NCBI GenBank assembly: GCA_037893225.1
Contig: JAZGUH010000116.1
Location: 620,001 to 684,000 of the forward strand
DNA length: 64,000 bases
Source: Hippasteria phrygiana
Taxonomy: Eukaryota; Echinodermata; Asteroidea; Valvatida; Goniasteridae
Direction of reading: 5' to 3'
The position numbers and the translations under genes were made by a program. Position 1 is the first letter of the stretch. Each line of letters opens with the position of its first letter. Under the pieces are notes generated by a model. The model was not told the origin of the DNA. It was given only the letters and a program-made list of their open reading frames with translations, and ran no database searches. Positions 62,573 to 64,000 of this stretch are shown piece by piece.

Positions 62573-63962
62573 ATGGAATATCAACCAAATGCAGTAATTT
62601 TGACATGTATGGATAGCTTAGATCTGGCGCTACATGTTGCAATCATCGGCGGCTTCCTAGAGTTAAAACTTGTGGAGAAAATTCAAACCTCGCAATGTTT
62701 ATTGTCTTTCCGGCCAACATCTGTGTGCATATTACCTTCTATTTATTGCTCCATGCCTGTCAAATTCCCTAGGGTATGACTTGCTTTACTCATTCATAAT
62801 TGCATGAAATATCAACCAAATACAGTAATTTTGACATGTATGGATAGCTTAGATCTGGCGCTACATGTTGCAATCATCGGCGGCTTCCTAGAGTTAAAAC
62901 TTGTGGAGAAAATTCAAACCTCGCAATGTTTATTTTCTTTCCGGCCAACATCTGTGTACATGTTACCGTCTATTTATTGCTCCATGCATGTCAAATTCCC
63001 TGGGGTATGGACTTGCTTTATTCATTCATAATTGCATGAAATATCAACCAAATGCAGTAATTTTGACATGTATGGATAGCTTAGATCTGGCGCTACATGT
63101 TGCAATTATCGGCGGCTTCTTAGAGTTAACACTTGTGGAGAAAATTCAAACCTCGCAATGTTTATTTTCTTTCCGGCCAACATCTGTGTACATATAACCG
63201 TCTATTTATTGCTCCATGCATGTCAAATTCCCTTGGGTATGGACTTGCTTTATTCATTCATAATTGCATGGAATATCAACCAAATGCAGTAATTTTGACA
63301 TGTATGGATAGCTTAGATCTGGCGCTACATGTTGCAATCATCGGCGGCTTCCTAGAGTTAAAACTTGTGGAGAAAATTCAAACCTCGCAATGTTTATTTT
63401 CTTTCCGGCCAACATCTGTGTACATGTTACCGTCTATTTATTGCTCCATGCCTGTCAAATTCCCTAGGGTATGACTTGCTTTACTCATTCATAATTGCAT
63501 GAAATATCAACCAAATTCAGTAATTTTGACATGTATGGATAGCTTAGACCTGGCGCTACATGTTGCAATTATCGGCGGCTTCTTAGAGTTAACACTTGTG
63601 GAGAAAATTCAAACCTCGCAATGTTTATTTTCTTTCCGGCCAACATCTGTGTACATATAACCGTCTATTTATTGCTCCATGCATGTCAAATTCCTTCGGG
63701 TATGGACTTGCTTTATTCATTCATAATTGCATGAAATATCAACCAACTGCAGTAATTTTGACATGTATGGATATGCTTAGATCTGGCGCTACATGTTGCA
63801 GTCATCGGCGGCTTCCTAGAGTTAAAACTTGTGGAGAAAATTCAAACCTCGCAATGTTTATTTTCTTTCCGGCCAACATCTGTGTGCATATTACCTTGTA
63901 TTTATTGCTCCATGCCTGTCAAATTCCCTTGGGTATGACTTGCTTTACTCATTCATAATTGC
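62573..63962 (+). repeat. Hexamer HOR, copy 5 (1390 bp)
   Basis: Order: 62573 atggaat A-c-ta (tttattgtc), 62804 T-m-tg, 63036 A-att-y-tt, 63268 atggaat A-m-ta, 63499 S-y ccttcggg, 63731 P with extra T. It agrees with copy 4 at all compared sites. Confidence 0.9.
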
Positions 63963-64000
63963 ATGAAATATCAACCAAATACAGTAATTTTGACATGTAT
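63963..64000 (+). repeat. Partial monomer at right edge
   Basis: First 38 bases of a T-type monomer (aaatacag). The array continues to the right of the window. Confidence 0.95.

Larger units (their letters stand above)
1..64000 (+). repeat. Satellite DNA array, ~231-bp monomer, HOR-organised
   Basis: The entire window is a head-to-tail tandem array. Stepping from one monomer-start ATG to the next gives 276 complete units between 61 and 63962. Lengths are 231 or 232 bp, with rare 233-bp units (986, 3765 and relatives) and one 230-bp unit (56552). No unit is inverted and no foreign sequence interrupts the array. The 1-bp length difference comes mostly from an extra G in the tail (tatgga versus tatgac). 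One monomer counted by hand is 38% G+C with 7 CpG. Variation sits at about a dozen recurrent sites, so monomer classes can be followed through the array. Location at a centromere or in heterochromatin is inference from array type; nothing in the sequence proves it. I do not recognise the satellite family or species. Confidence 0.98.

Noticed and set aside
1..64000. CRISPR array
   Set aside because: The unit is 231 bp with no unique spacers. Variation is shared among units and the arrangement is contiguous satellite.
1..64000. CENP-B box (TTCG....A..CGGG core)
   Set aside because: No match on either strand of the monomer classes I read. The nearest string, ttcgggtatgga in the ccttcggg variant, lacks the required A and CGGG spacing.
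1..64000. Hammerhead ribozyme in the satellite transcript
   Set aside because: I looked for the CTGATGA and GAAA core elements in both orientations and did not find the CTGATGA core.
1..64000. Transposon-derived monomer (LTR, Helitron or MITE ends)
   Set aside because: No target-site duplications, terminal inverted repeats at unit ends, polypurine tract or transposase-like reading frame. The 15-nt inverted repeat lies inside the unit and is not flanked by duplicated targets.
1..64000. Telomeric repeat or rDNA spacer
   Set aside because: No short G-rich telomeric motif, no rRNA similarity that I can recognise and no promoter-like block. The unit is uniform throughout.

Overview
The window is one uninterrupted block of eukaryotic satellite DNA. 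It holds 276 complete head-to-tail monomers of about 231-232 bp, all in one orientation, plus a partial monomer at each edge. I see no gene, RNA gene, transposon, CRISPR array or unique sequence on either strand. A hand count of the first monomer gives 88 G+C of 232 bases (38%). The organism cannot be named from this sequence. A long, exact array like this points to a centromeric, pericentromeric or heterochromatic block in a eukaryote, and rules out an ordinary bacterial or viral region.

Notation used below. Offset 1 is the A of the ATG that begins each monomer (first at 61). Monomer classes are set by linked variants. (i) The offset 16-18 site: S=aaattcag, T=aaatacag, A=aaatgcag, P=aactgcag. 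(ii) The middle: 'gacc/att/taacac' (default for S), 'gatc/atc/taaaac' (default for T), 'gatc/gtc/taaaac' (default for P). (iii) The 3' site near offset 154: y=tacatataacc, m=tacatgttacc, g=tgcatattaccttgt, c=tgcatattaccttct. (iv) atgcat or atgcct near offset 181. (v) The two bases inside CCC-NN-GGG, written after a hyphen (tc, tg, ta, tt, aa; 'aa gca' means cccaagggca). (vi) A 231-bp ending (tatgac) or a 232-bp ending (tatgga).

Unlike monomers differ at roughly a dozen sites (about 5%). Copies of whole multi-monomer blocks look identical or nearly so. This is higher-order repeat (HOR) organisation, as in primate alpha satellite, but on an unrelated 231-bp monomer.

Layout. 524-14416: nested 5-, 14- and 4-monomer modules making 4399-bp and 4168-bp tandem duplications. 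14417-21592: mixed order with several hybrid monomers. 21593-34097: a 13-mer and then 10-mers, the last pair built from alternating 5-mers. 34098-39649: a 694-bp trimer present in 1, 3 and 2 copies between similar flanks. 39650-42427: a near copy of a block 23.8 kb upstream. 42428-53078: 12-, 13- and 14-mer units differing by whole-monomer gains and losses. 53079-63962: five copies of a 1390-bp hexamer with private markers, separated by variable linkers.

The most interesting features are the nested recombination history, readable at single-monomer resolution, and a 15-nt imperfect inverted repeat that brackets every monomer junction and encloses the most variable site of the monomer.
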